A stretch of DNA of 64,000 nt from Pycnopodia helianthoides (taxonomy: Eukaryota; Echinodermata; Asteroidea; Forcipulatida; Asteriidae), in contig CM063248.1 of assembly GCA_032158295.1 (NCBI GenBank), forward strand, positions 20,423,273 through 20,487,272, written 5' to 3'. How positions within the stretch are numbered: the stretch's first letter is position 1; each line of letters opens with the position of its first letter. Below are positions 33,370-44,102 of the stretch, piece after piece. Under the pieces are notes generated by a model that was not told where the DNA came from, did no database searches, and was given only the letters and a program-made list of their open reading frames with translations. A program made the translations under genes and the position numbers.

Positions 33370-34010
33370 TAAAACTCAAATTGATTTTTAGTGGTGTGGG
33401 CGTCAACACAAAGCCATTTTTTTTCCCCTTCTCATGAAATCGCTTAAAACGGAACAAATTCTACAAAGCAACGACCGTCCCCCATCTTAGTGTGACAAAT
33501 TGAACTTTTCAATATCAATTCTGCTCACGACGAGCACAAATTTCATCATCATATGCGACTAGATCAAATTACTCTGCAAGTTTAAAAAACAGCAAATTCA
33601 CAGAGTCGCCAGGAGCATGTAATCCAAGATAAATCAATCTGACAGTTGCTTTCCACACACGCAGACTGTTTTTTGATACTTTATTTTGGTCGTCGCGAAT
33701 GTTGTGAAGTTCTGCTGATGTTTTTTTCCATCGGTGTGGAGAATTGGAGGAATGGCTGATCAGAAAATCCGAATGCACTTCATCACGACATGATCTAAGT
33801 GTACAATATCAGCGGGAAGGAAGTGGTCCGGAGGAGCTCTCCATACAGGAGAGATCAAATGATTGCGGGGTATCCGAAATGCAGAATGTTGGGAGATAGA
33901 ATCACAAGAACTGGGGTGGGAATTCGGCTACTTAAAACCACAGCCCGCCTGTGGCAGTTTTTTCCCGGATAGGAACTATCCCGTATCTGTGAGCAGTTGT
34001 CGGTAACTTA
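33370..34010. promoter_or_regulatory. Low-repeat island with a Hox/Pbx-Meis composite word
   Basis: ataaatca (33629-33636, reverse of the Pbx-Hox word TGATTTAT) is followed three bases later by tgacag (33640-33645, Meis/Prep core). Around it are 'ttttttgatactttatt', 'gaatggctgatcag' and other TGAT-type words. The 600 bp hold no repeats. The composite is known from Hox auto-regulatory enhancers; its presence here is seen, its function is inferred. Confidence 0.3.
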
Positions 34011-35690
34011 ACACGCAAACTTTTAGACTTTTGATCAGTGTGCCTTGCCTCGTGCTAAACTATTGTTGGTCCCATTGGTTCTGAGTCCGTCAAACTCGAG
34101 AGGAACCTGGGGGGTACGAATTGTGATGATCAAAAGAACTTAGGGATGATTTAGAAGTTCCTTTTTTTGTGATTTTGGAACCAGTTAGTGTTTAGTTTTG
34201 CTAGAGTTGGTGCAAGTCTCACATGAATTGGACATTCCGGGATCGGGTCCCAACCCAAGTTTTATGTGTGCGCGATTCTGTTTCTTCAAATACTTCTAGT
34301 TTAACGTAGTTATTGGCAATACAAAGTATACTATATTGTTGGGAAAACAAACCTCAGCAATGAAATATATGAAAGCAAAATAATTTTGACAAGTCAGTTA
34401 ACCTAGGAGTAATACTTGGCCTTAAATTGTTAGGACATGATGGCTGATGGACGTGAGATAATGTTGGGATCACAACAATAATTCATTTTAGTTTTTAATA
34501 AACCACCACTTATCATCCGCGTATTTGTTCAGGCAATACTTCAAGTAAAAGCTTATAACTTAAAGATGTGGACCTAACATCTTTAATGATGGATACAAAG
34601 AAATATACTCTTCCAAATCCAATATCCATTATTTTGTCCGGAAGTGTCCTTTACAAGCACCATGACATATCAAAACTGTTATGAGAACGTTTCCAACAAA
34701 TTCTATTAAATTTTTTCTTTAAGAAAACGGTAAAAATGTTCAGTCTGGTTAAGGGAGACTGGCACAAGATAGCCAACTCATGATTGAGGCGGCAAACATC
34801 CCAGTGTTTACCAAGCCCATTACTGGCAAGGTAATTACAGACAGTGATTCGTATTGCCAACCCCCAGTGAGATAGCAAAAAACTGCCTACCTGTGTACAA
34901 TCTGAAAACACAGATAAAAGTATCCGCAACGATCTTGGGCTGTTGTTGTTCGACAGCGTCCCCCCCCCACCACCCCCCTCCCGCAAACCAAAGCTCATCT
35001 AGAGAATGCTCTCAGCGAGAACATATTGAATTTGGTAACAACAGAGAGGTGATTTTCGGAGATGGACAAACAGAGACTAACAAAAAACCATGCTGTGTGT
35101 GGAATAAGTATTTACGACTTCAATGAAATTACCTTTTTTCCGTTAATTTATACACATGCGAAAGAAATCCGCTGTCCAAGTAATTGGTATTTCTAATTGA
35201 CAACTCACTCCTCCAGGGGATCCTGAGTTGTTTGTACAAATCAATAACCGTATACATCAAAATTGATAAAAGAGCGGAAAATGTATTAAGATTATTATTT
35301 TTTCCCGATGGGTGTTATCAAGAAAACCAATTGGAGACCAACCCAGGGATGCACACCTCAGCCAAGGGGTGCACACCTAGACACAGCTCCTGGGGTCTTC
35401 AATTCAAATTGCTATTTAGCTGTACTGACTCAACACATTTTTTGTTGTTTGCTATAAATATATCTTTTTTTCTTGTAATATTTTTAAATGTTATCTTTTT
35501 GCATTGGTTTGCTGCATACATCTTTAAGGACAAGTACATGTACATTGAAACAACCAACCCATGACTTGGATTTTTAGAGGGACGTTTATATTTTGTATCT
35601 TCCTTGTCGACAAGTGGTATGTTCCACTTGCGGAAACGTTCGCCAATATTGATGTAATATCTTTAAATTCTTTGGTTGGGGTTAAACAAG
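34011..35690. other. Unassigned sequence, no gene called
   Basis: Contains a C run (34961-34968) and a 126-codon plus-strand frame (35184-35564) with a hydrophobic C-terminal half but no signal peptide, domain or splice-flanked partner. A 115-codon minus frame (34651-34998) overlaps the C run and a 90-codon plus frame. Confidence 0.5.
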
Positions 35691-35800
35691 GAAGTATTGA
35701 CCAGAGCAGGATTTGAACCAACGACCTCTGGATTAGCGTGTCGGCGCTCTACCATCTGAGCTATCTCTAGCCCTATGTTGGTGGTCTCCCTATTTTGTCA
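35690..35800 (-). repeat. tRNA-derived SINE, family A
   Basis: On the minus strand, 'gatagctcagatggtagagc' (A box) and 'ggtcgttggttcaaatcctg' (B box) are both close to consensus. The anticodon-loop region reads 'cacgctaatcc', Ile-like. It is followed by 'ggtcaatact'. The clearest family A head in the window. Confidence 0.9.
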
Positions 35801-35959
35801 ATATCTTTGTTTGCGGGTGCTAGTCAGAAACCATACAACCGTTAACTGCTGTGTGGCCAGGGATCACACCCAAGTTTACAATACACCATTAAGTTAATGC
35901 AACTTTTTCATTTCAAATATTAAGTAATAAGCCACAAGAGAAATTGACTGGGTAAATTT

Positions 35960-36090
35960 TTTATAACTTGGGGTGGAACAAAGACAAATTGGCTAGATCA
36001 GGATTTGAACCAACGACCTCCAGACTAACATGCCGCACTCTACCAACTGAGTTATCTAAACCTATGTTGGCGGTCTCCCTTCCGTTGTGG
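35960..36090 (-). repeat. tRNA-derived SINE, family A
   Basis: The same arrangement as the copy 270 bp upstream: complement of 'gatttgaaccaacgacct' (B box) and of 'actctaccaactgagttatc' (A box), with 'ctatgttggcggtctccctt' beyond the 5' side and 'ggggtggaacaaagac' on the 3' side. Confidence 0.9.
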
Positions 36091-36797
36091 TTCATTACTT
36101 GACATCTTTAAAATCCTTCTTTTTTTTTTCATCGTTTTTTAGATATTTGTATATATATTTCTTTATTGATCATGGAATATCCCGTATGGCATAATTTCAC
36201 CATACCCACTTCACACAGACAGGCTTCATCGATTAACAGAAGCCCATAGCAAGTGCATTAAGCTATTTTTAATATTTTAAAAAGAAATTGTACTGTATGG
36301 ACTTGCCTTTTATGTTTCGCAAAGACTTCAGGTCTTCTTGAAATTGTCAACTTCTTGAAAGAGTCACGTTGTAAGGAAGGGTTATACTTTGGAAAATAAC
36401 GTGTGTCCTCCCCCCCCCCCCCTCCCCCCTCCAAAAAAAAAATAAGATAATAATCATAATTAAAAAGTGCTGTTTTTTTTCTGAAAGCCTACTTTTTATA
36501 CAGATGGTAATGGTAGTAAGCATTCTGTGATATTATTTTGCCTGAAGTGCCCCTCTTGATAGGAAATAAGCAAAGGTAGGCTATGCCCCCCAAAATTGGG
36601 TCTCTGTGACTTTCAGAAATTTTGCTGTTTTCTCAACAAGTAGACACTGTATTCAGCTGAAACTTTCACCGGTGACTTTAATTGTGTTTTTAAAATTTTA
36701 TTTTGCCTCTAAATCAGCATTAATTGACAAAGAAATTATCCATGACCCTACCTTTGAAATAACTTGGTTTATATAAAACTACTGAAAAACTTGTTCC
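36091..36797. other. Unassigned sequence with homopolymer runs
   Basis: Contains T (36118-36129), C (36408-36422) and A (36435-36443) runs. No open frame or repeat family recognised. Confidence 0.6.
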
Positions 36798-37140
36798 AGA
36801 TTTGGAGCTGGAATTTGTGCCAACTGTAACAATCTTCCTCAAAATTATCCGTAATATTTCTGATGTTGACACTTTCAAAGTTACTCTCAAGACTCATCTT
36901 TTCAAGAGAGCATTCTACAATTCATGCTATTGTTGCTATTTATTGTTGATAGCATTTTGGTGTTGATTATTGTTGATGGCTTTTTCCCTTCTTGTTGTTA
37001 GTACTTTCTTATTCGCTGGATAATGTTAATTGTTTTTCGATGTCTGCTTTTCTCTGCGCCTTGGACATCTATTTAGATTGATGTGGGGCATTGCAAATGC
37101 CTATTGTTAGTAGTAGTTGCGTTATTATCAAGTATTAAAT
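36798..37140 (+). pseudogene. 3' end of a CR1/L2-like non-LTR retrotransposon
   Basis: One frame reads IRNISDVDTFKVTLKTHLF followed by KRAF, the typical C-terminus of the reverse-transcriptase ORF in CR1/L2-type LINEs, where '..FK..LKTHLF..AF' recurs. Upstream, 'tggaatttgtgcca' resembles the preceding WN-LP motif, but one frame change lies between 'cttcctcaaaattatcc' and the readable part, and stops follow after 'ttttggtg'. The 3' UTR ends near 'attgttagtagtag'. The 5' part of the element is absent, as expected of a truncated insertion. Confidence 0.7.
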
Positions 37141-37499
37141 CCGATAGGGTTATGAAATGACAACAATCTTTTCCTTTACGGTCTATCGTAGACACCCATT
37201 TCATCTTCACCTAGAAATGCAACTACATTAGGATGCGTCAATGCTTGGTCTCAAGAGCTTGACTGAACAAACAACATACACTAAGCTGGGAGACTGTTTT
37301 GAACACAGCCAAGGCAGTTATTCTTGTTGAACAAATAAACATGGATCACTTGTGTGGCACCTTGTTGCTTCAGGAACCAAGGGGGTTGTTTAACTTGGTT
37401 TCTTCGTAACTTGGGTATCCAGTTCACAATTCAAGACCTTTTCAATATTTTGTAGTTTCTACCTTTGGGGCAATATAGCTTGGACTTTAGTAGTAGTAG

Positions 37500-37770
37500 T
37501 AATGTTTCATGACTGAGTGGTCTTTGGCATTGAACTTAAGTTCTGAGTCATCCTAGTGTGGGTTCGAATCCTGGCTGTGACAATTTGTGTGCTAGGGCTA
37601 GACACTTAAACATAATTGCTTCTCATCACCCAGGAGTAAAAGGGTGCTTGATGCGAGGGTAGAGATTGTTGATGTGAATGATAGCAACCTATGTGTCAAT
37701 TTGGCTGCATACTCCAAAGGAGTTGAAATGGTTTCAGGAATGCATAATTCTCAATGAACAGGTAGTGATA
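37500..37770 (+). repeat. SINE family B
   Basis: Diverged A box ('actgagtggtctttggcatt'), B box ('gtgggttcgaatcctggc'), constant block ('acacttaaacataattgctt') and 3' block ('ggctgcatactccaaaggag'). Confidence 0.82.
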
Positions 37771-37824
37771 GTGTGAGGCTGATTCAGTCAAGAACAAAAT
37801 TGCCATATCAGAAGCTTGACAAAC

Positions 37825-37900
37825 TACAGGGACTTGGAAAGCACTGAGTATACAGTGCTTATCTTACAACAGTGTAAGTGTATAAACAAATCAAATAGTA
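37825..37900 (+). repeat. SINE family C tail fragment
   Basis: 'cagggacttggaaagcactg' plus 'agtatacagtgcttatc' matches the 3' part of family C at 20.54 kb. It follows the family B copy within about 60 bp, so either the family B copy has this tail or two SINEs abut. Confidence 0.6.
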
Positions 37901-38560
37901 AGGGAATGAAAGAACAGTTGGTTCGTGCGTGTGGTAGCCAACTAAGTTCAAGATTGGTGCTTTAAAGGGACAGGCTGGAAGAAATCCAGTCTACTGTGTC
38001 ATAGTCTAGTTTCATAATGCCTTCAAAACCGTGAAGAGCTAAGATATTGCAGATGGAGACAGTATGCCTGATGGTTTGTGCTTCAAAACAGGCCGATTAA
38101 AACCGGCAGGTAGCGGGCATTGTTTAAGTACAGAGCTGAAGGCAAGGTCCTTTATCGTACGGCCACAACCCAACAAGGTTTTAACTGGCCGTTTAAAACT
38201 AAGTCTTGTCTCTTTTTTTCTGTTCATGAATGCCCTTTTGGTTAACAAGCGTACTCATGTTTAAAAATCTGTAATACTTTTTGTAAGTTTTCAATTCCTA
38301 AGGGTAAGGGTATTTAAAATATACATGCATAACAAAAATAATGAATCATATGTTTAGCCTTTATGCAATTTGTAAATCTTTGAGACAGGGAACATAAGTT
38401 CCAGAAATCATTAACCTTGTAACTTTTGTAATATTTTAAACTAACATGGCCATGAACATAAACTTTTTTGCAAATGTTGCGTGTGACTACTCCATAAAGT
38501 GCTGTCAAACTGCATGAAATCCACCAACTTCATTTATTGTCCCACTGTTGAATTGCCACA
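37901..38560. other. Unassigned sequence, no gene seen
   Basis: Overlapping 66- and 69-codon frames on opposite strands (38039-38264) have no domain. Confidence 0.55.
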
Positions 38561-39130
38561 TATGCGAGGGTGCTCATATTTCTCAAAGAGAGAAATGGAG
38601 GTAGATTCATAAGAGAAGTTCATGTGCGCGGCATTCCAAATCGTGCAATGTTTCACAAGATTCCACGGGTGGGCTCGACGTGGCACAGAAATGACAACAT
38701 GTTATTTTTCAGGTGCTATTATTCCATGAAGTACACTGGACGCAGTCACCCTAAGTAATAATGGTATGCGGTGTGGAGACGGTCTACTTCCTGAGGGGAA
38801 GATGCACCAGCGATATCACGCCGAAATCTAAGCCCACACAAACTCCTCAAGTTCTGGCGCTCTGCAAGCTGGTTTGTGTTATCACACCAAAATCCGCTAC
38901 CTGTGGTTAACTAATCAACATCTAATTGCCTGATGAGGTAGAACCGACAAACATACAGCGGCGGCCGGGGCCCAACAACAATCCGCACATTCCAAGTATC
39001 GTTGTGTAGCTTCGTCCGTAGGTAGTCTATTGCATTCAGACTAAATTAAGTATAAGTTAGATTACGGCCAAAGTTTTCCCCGCGTCTGATTTCGCAAAGG
39101 TAAATTTGGCGATCGTGTTACGGTAAAGGG
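38560..39130. promoter_or_regulatory. CpG-containing low-repeat island with Runx and homeodomain words
   Basis: tgtggtta (38902-38909, Runx consensus) is followed within 20 bp by 'taatcaacatctaattgcc'. The 500 bp around it is richer in GC and CpG than its neighbours ('cagcggcggccggggcc') and free of repeats. A 62-codon frame at 38570-38758 contains basic, protein-like sequence without a recognised domain; a short exon cannot be excluded. Confidence 0.27.
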
Positions 39131-39436
39131 AGAGCAGTGACTCTAGGGTGTTTGTGCATTTCTGTCAGTCAATGTGTTCCGGCCGCTTTGTGTCTGGTTT
39201 TCTTCTTTTCTTTATTTGTCTCTTCTGTTGCGGGTATCTATCAGAAGAAAGTTAAAAAATTGAAATCAAAGTGCTGTGGCCTGAAGGTCTGGAGTATTGA
39301 ATTTTTATATTTTTTATTGTAGGACTAATTTCACAAAGCGTGGAGATTCGTGATCGAGAAACCTGAGGAAGTGATCTTAATTGCGAAGCAAAGCGAGATG
39401 TCAGAATTCAAATCGTGATGGTGTTGAAATGTGTTT

Positions 39437-39960
39437 TGTTATGAAGGTCCCATACAGACAACATGAGTAGAGGTTGATATCTGTCTAGGGTGCACTTGGT
39501 GGAAGAGGTGTAACCATAAATTGCCTCTCTCCACCACTAATGGATAAAGACAGTATAAGCTCTTATTTTACTTGTGCTCCTATTCCTAAATAGCTCCAAT
39601 GAAATGAGTTTGTTGTGACATAAGTCCCTTGAGTATGTAAAGACGGCACTTAACCATAAATTACTTCTTTCCACCTAGGTATACATGTAAATGGATAACC
39701 ATAGTGTAAGTTCTTTAACAGTGTGTTCCTATTCCTATAAGTAGCTGAAATTATGAAATGAGTTTTTCTGACATAAGTCCCCTCCAGCCAACATGAGTGT
39801 TGCCTCCTCCACCTAGGTGTATATGTAAATGAATATCGTGAAGGGACTAAAAGTCAGTAGTTAGTGGTGTTCCTATATAACCTTAAGTAGCTCAGGTGAC
39901 TTGCTTGGTCTGCTGAGAGGGTCACTGGGTGTAGCAAGGGCAATTCCTTTGGGAGGGTGT
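39437..39960 (+). repeat. Degenerate 140-165-bp tandem repeat derived from SINE family B
   Basis: Three diverged units each carry 'accataaatt(g/a)c(c/t)tctttccacc' or its remnant, a '(t)aaatg(g/a)ata' word, 'ttcctatt..taa.tagct' and 'gacataagtccc'. The first words match the SINE B block 'cacttaaccataattgcttc' and 'ccaggtgtataaatgggacc' (44.21 kb). A late block 'ctgagagggtcactgggtgt' also resembles SINE B ('ctgagagggctgagac'). Confidence 0.6.
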
Positions 39961-40094
39961 ACATGTATGGATGCTGAGGTGCTGATCACTAATTTATTTC
40001 TTCAAAAGACTAGTGCGTCCAGCAAAAAAACAAACGATGCTCAATTGTCAAAGCTTTCATCCATGATCAGAGCAACAAACATTCTTATTCTGAG

Positions 40095-40220
40095 GACGTG
40101 TCCTAATTTGTGGCTATGGTTACGGCTACGGCTTAATCGCCGCGTCATCACTCGTTGAAGTATAGGCTGTCCTTAACAACACCCTTAGCAACAGTCGTAG
40201 CCATAGCTGCAGCCGCCAAT
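40095..40220. repeat. Imperfect inverted repeat of 'ggctatggttacggctac'
   Basis: 'gtggctatggttacggctac' on the left and 'gtcgtagccatagctgcagc' on the right are imperfect reverse complements. Probably a decayed palindromic element. Confidence 0.5.
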
Positions 40221-40267
40221 GGGAATACCATCTTATTTTAAATTTTTTCCATGCAAATAATTGTGCT

Positions 40268-40444
40268 TAAAGGGGCTGTGTCATCATGATCAAAGCTGGC
40301 CTGTGGCTGTACATGGAATGATAAAGTCACACTCAGTTACTGCACACGCACGCCCTCCAAACATATCATATCTTTGGAGGGCGCATGCATATAGTAACTG
40401 GGTGAGAGGCCTGCTTTGATCGTGACGACACGGCCCCTTTAGAG
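40268..40444. mobile_element. Palindromic MITE, 'taaaggggctgtgtcatcat' ends
   Basis: The left end 'aaaggggctgtgtcatcatg' and right end 'gtgacgacacggccccttta' mirror each other. Inner pairs 'agttactg'/'tagtaact' and 'ccctccaaa'/'tttggaggg' close the hairpin around 'catatcatatc'. About 175 bp, no coding sequence. Confidence 0.88.
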
Positions 40445-40608
40445 GCAAAATTACTCAATTTGAGTCCGGATGTGTCTGTTCTGCTGACTGTAGTCTTTCA
40501 TTGGCCAACTGAGTCTTAAAATGTCAACTGAGTCTCAACTGAGAAAAATTAAATATAATGTCACACCCTCCACACCAGTGAAGATTGTTTCATAATAAAT
40601 TGTAAATC

Positions 40609-40793
40609 AGGGCCCAAATTTCAAACAGCTGTTTAAGCAGAAAACATTGGTTAACAAATTTATGCTTAGCAGAAATGAGCTGGGTACCAGTCAGAAATTG
40701 TGCATGTGACATGGTGGTTTGGCTGGTAAGCATAATTTTGTTGTGCTTAGCTGCTTTTTCAGCTGAAGCACCTCTATGAAATTGGCCCCTGAT
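40609..40793. mobile_element. Foldback MITE, family F2
   Basis: Ends 'cagggcccaaatttcaaaca' and 'cacctctatgaaattggccc' plus 'ctg'; centre 'gggtaccagtcagaaattgt' and 'ggtttggctggtaagc'. A further fragment ('tttgctaagcacagaaaaaa', 40820-40866) follows directly. Confidence 0.85.
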
Positions 40794-40866
40794 GACAAGG
40801 CAGTTTCCTAACGATGAATTTGCTAAGCACAGAAAAAATTGTGCTCAACAGAAACTGAAATACCAT

Positions 40867-42190
40867 ATAGCCTACATGTAGCATCCATCGCTGTGACTGT
40901 TCCTCCCCCGCCCAACTACATTTCGCTCAGAAAATAAACTGCTGGGGCAATATTTACTGCATATGATTTGGGTCCCTTGTGCAAATTTCACAAACGAGCT
41001 ACTCACACAGAATGGCAGAGTTACAGATCGTAATAAACTGATTAGCCAGCCTGAGTACCGCATGATGTGGATGATTGTTGATGGTTATACTTGCTTAAGT
41101 TGATTATGTACTTGTTGTGTGGTGCGTCCAAATGACACATGGAGATGCCTTCCAGGAATCTAGTAGGTGTCAGAAGTTCTTTATTGAGTCGTCGACATGG
41201 GGGGGGGGGATACAGTGATGTGATCACCGCCGAAAAAAGCACTTTATACCTGAAATCCTGGCTGGCATTTTGAACCCTCCTTGCACAATGACGGTCAGGA
41301 AATGCAAGCACAACTCCAGAGACTTTCTCCCCAAAGCCTATAGATTTATTTCAAAGCATAGAACTGCAAACACTACCGATCTGCCCACAAAGTTGACATA
41401 ATTGTGCAAACAGAAAACCTGTGTATCAAATTCTGATCATGTTGACAGCAGCGAACTTACCTCTTGTCCAACGAGCTGAGCGTCTATCGCCCGTTTTTAT
41501 GGGAATGTCTCTTCGTTCGTTCCTCTGTCCCTCTCTCTTGCTCTCTCTGTCTCCCTCTCAGGAAAAATGGGGCATGCTGACTGTGAATAACTCTCTCTTT
41601 ATAACACGCGTGGAATACCTGCAATCAAGGAGATAGCAGGGATTAACCAAAAAATGTGGGAAGAGTGGTGTTCATCAATCAATGCAAAGTATCAGGGCTG
41701 GATTTCCAATCACTTAAAATTGGCCACGCATGATTTGTTTTGTTGTGTGTGTGGGGGGTGGGGGAACATGTTTCTGGGGCCTATGATTAGGAGTAAAGCT
41801 TCCGTGATGGTGACAAGTCACATTTTTGTGGAGTGCATCTTGGATGTCACAAGGATGCATTAATTGAGGGGCAAGTGAGTTTTGTTCCCCTTCCTTTTTC
41901 TTCTTGTTGTCCCCCCCCCCCTCCTCTTTCACGCAGCCTGTCGGTTTGCATTCATAATTTCAATATTCCTTACTGTCCATCAAAAACATCCATTCTTGAA
42001 ACTTTGAAACTATTCTATCCCATGGTCTGATTTTCATTTATTTATTTGTCTTATTTTAAATCTTCCCGTAATGAAACCATGAGATCCTCAAATGTGACTA
42101 GCACTGTGATCCGTAGGCCTGAAAATACCTGTGTAGAGAATATGATGAAGAAGTGATAAGTTTTAATGGGAGGAAAACTCTTACTCGTAA
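40867..42190. other. Unassigned sequence with simple tracts
   Basis: G run (41199-41208), CT-rich tract (41518-41560), C run (41911-41921). Frames of up to 89 codons lack domains; those at 41421-42030 cross the low-complexity tracts. Confidence 0.55.
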
Positions 42191-42439
42191 AAATCAGGTC
42201 TGGACTGAAAACCCAAGCCACATGCGAGGCTCAGCCTAGAGCTGAGGACAACAGTATAGGAACTGTAGGGCATTTATTGCTGATTAATACATTCAGATGT
42301 GTGATAGATGAAGTGCCACAACTTTTATTTACATTCGGATGACAAGATCAAATGTTGTTTTATGGAACTAAGTATTGTTTGTATTATTGAAGCTAGTAAG
42401 GCTTTTTGATTGGCAATTTTTGTGTTAATTTGTGGATTA

Positions 42440-42985
42440 ACCATCCCCGAAGCCAATTCCATCCCCAAAGCCCACTCCATCTCTGAAGCCCACCCCATCC
42501 CAAAGCCTACCCCATCCCCAAAGCCCACCCCATCCACAAAGCCCACCCCATCCCCAAAGCCCACCCCATCCCCAAAGCCCACCCCATCCACAAAACCCTA
42601 CCCCATCCCCAAAGCCAAACCCATCCTTAAAGCCCACCTTATCCCCAAAGCCCACCCCATCCCCAAGGCCAACCCATCCACAAAACCCTACCCCATCCCG
42701 AAAGCCCACCCCATCCCCAAAGCCCACCCCATTCCCAAAGCCAAACCCATCCTTAAAGCCCACCTTATCCCCAAAGCCCACCCCATCCCCAAGGCCAACC
42801 CATCCACCAAACCCACCCCATCCCCAAAGCCCACCCATCCCCAAAGCCAAGCCCATCCCAAAGCCAAGCCCATCCCCAAAGCCACCACCCCATCCCCAAG
42901 GCCAACCCCATCCACAAAACCCTACCCCATCCCAAAGCCAAACCAATCCTTAAAGCCAACCCTATCCCCAAAGCCCACCATGGTT
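42440..42985. repeat. 18-bp tandem repeat, about 30 copies, with embedded higher-order unit
   Basis: The basic unit is 'ccccatccccaaagccca'. A variant block 'cacaaaaccctaccccatcc' recurs at about 42590, 42680 and 42913, and 'ttaaagcccaccttatcccc' recurs twice 123 bp apart, so multi-unit blocks were duplicated. The minus strand carries dense runs of three to four Gs (quadruplex potential). Because 18 is a multiple of three, long frames appear on both strands (199 and 169 codons) with 6-residue periods such as PIPKAH; they are not called as genes. Confidence 0.96.
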
Positions 42986-43119
42986 TATAATTTCACATGT
43001 GGTTTTTAATGACTTTTTTTCTTGGCTACTGCTCAATTTGTTATGGACAGTTAGTTGATCCAACCTGCAATTTTGTATCAGGGAATTTTGTTGCAACTAC
43101 ATTTCCGTAAACTAGACAC

Positions 43120-43335
43120 CTTTTCATCGGAGTGTTTATGAGGGTTTAGTAAGGTGTTAGCGATGAGTGGCGTGGGACTCTTTGATGGGACATTTAATGA
43201 TTATGAGTCGGCCTTCGATCGTCCGCATCAGCAGCCCCTCATCTCTGGAACCATCATACATAAGGGCATTCTCCAGCCTACCAGCATTAAAGAGACAGCT
43301 AATTGCCACATCATTTAATTAGTGACTCATTTGTT
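43120..43335. promoter_or_regulatory. Low-repeat island ending in a homeodomain/AP-1 cluster
   Basis: agctaattgc (about 43298-43307), ttaattag (about 43315-43322) and an AP-1-like tgactca (43323-43329) lie within 32 bp. The preceding 'ggcgtgggactctttgatgg' and 'gacatttaatgattatgag' are also non-repetitive. It is abutted by a SINE at 43340. Confidence 0.28.
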
Positions 43336-43339
43336 TTAT

Positions 43340-43425
43340 TGTCATGTAGAGCGCCGGTACGTTAATCCGGAGGTCGTTGGTTCAAATCCCGCTCTAGTCG
43401 ATTTTTCTTTGTTCAACCCCATATT
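43340..43425 (+). repeat. tRNA-derived SINE, family A, 5' truncated
   Basis: 'gtagagcgccggtacgttaa', then 'ggtcgttggttcaaatcccg' (B box) and 'tttctttgttcaacccc', the complement of the tail at 35.97 kb. The first part of the A box is missing. Confidence 0.85.
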
Positions 43426-44100
43426 ATTTATTAATAGTTACTTTTTTATTATATTACTATTATTCCCATGGCGGCTGGCTGAACCCCAAAAAGTTTAAGG
43501 TGAAGGCCTGGTTTTAGGTTGACATTTTCTGATGTTTCTCATGTTGACGTAGTGTAGACATTTCTACAGTGAAACACACTTTTTTCACTCTAAAATGTTG
43601 ACATACTAGACTTGTTTTGGTGTATAGTAAGGGTGGTATAGGAGTGTGTGGTCTTTAATCGGTTGGAAATATTTGCTTCTTTTTTATTGACTTGTCTGAA
43701 AAGATGAATCAAAAATTCATGGTAATCAAGAATGGTGTAGTCTTTTAAAATAGAACCCGGAGAACGCTTATGTGAGCTAGACCAAACTTTGTGTCCCAGC
43801 TGTGGATGAGATGTTAAGACATCACCTGACACGGGTGGGCCGCAAAGTGATGTCATGTGACACATGCCTGTGTGGCAAAACGATATCACACCTACTGAGA
43901 AATTAAGCAACGGTGGGAAAGTGTCGGTATGTTGCGATGGTGCAGCGCAGGGTTTTCCAAAGAAACATATCTTAAAAACTTATCTGTGAAAGTTTCACTG
44001 GAATATGTACTTGTGTGTTTGCAAAATCGCTTTGGTAATGACTACTAACTTTGGATGTGATTCTACACTGTTATATGCACGTATGGTGTGCATATAATTG
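43426..44100. other. Unassigned sequence, no gene called
   Basis: A 106-codon minus-strand frame (43590-43910) has no domain and no flanking exon signals that I can support. Confidence 0.5.
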
Positions 44101-44102
44101 TG

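Noticed and set aside
35184..35564. 126-codon plus-strand frame with hydrophobic C-terminus
   Set aside because: Hydrophobicity comes from T-rich DNA. No signal peptide at the start, no recognisable domain.
35690..35800. Functional tRNA gene
   Set aside because: A and B boxes are good, but the same head recurs in five diverged copies with a shared non-tRNA tail and no proper acceptor stem, so it is a SINE.
40450..40530. Conserved element shared with 15.70 kb ('ttgagtccggatg')
   Set aside because: Similarity covers about 60 bp with many differences; I could not decide between a weak repeat and chance.
42410..43009. 199-codon proline/lysine-rich frame (and 169-codon glycine/tryptophan-rich frame on the other strand)
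   Set aside because: Both are translations of the 18-bp array. The two strands are equally open, and there is no signal peptide or flanking exon.
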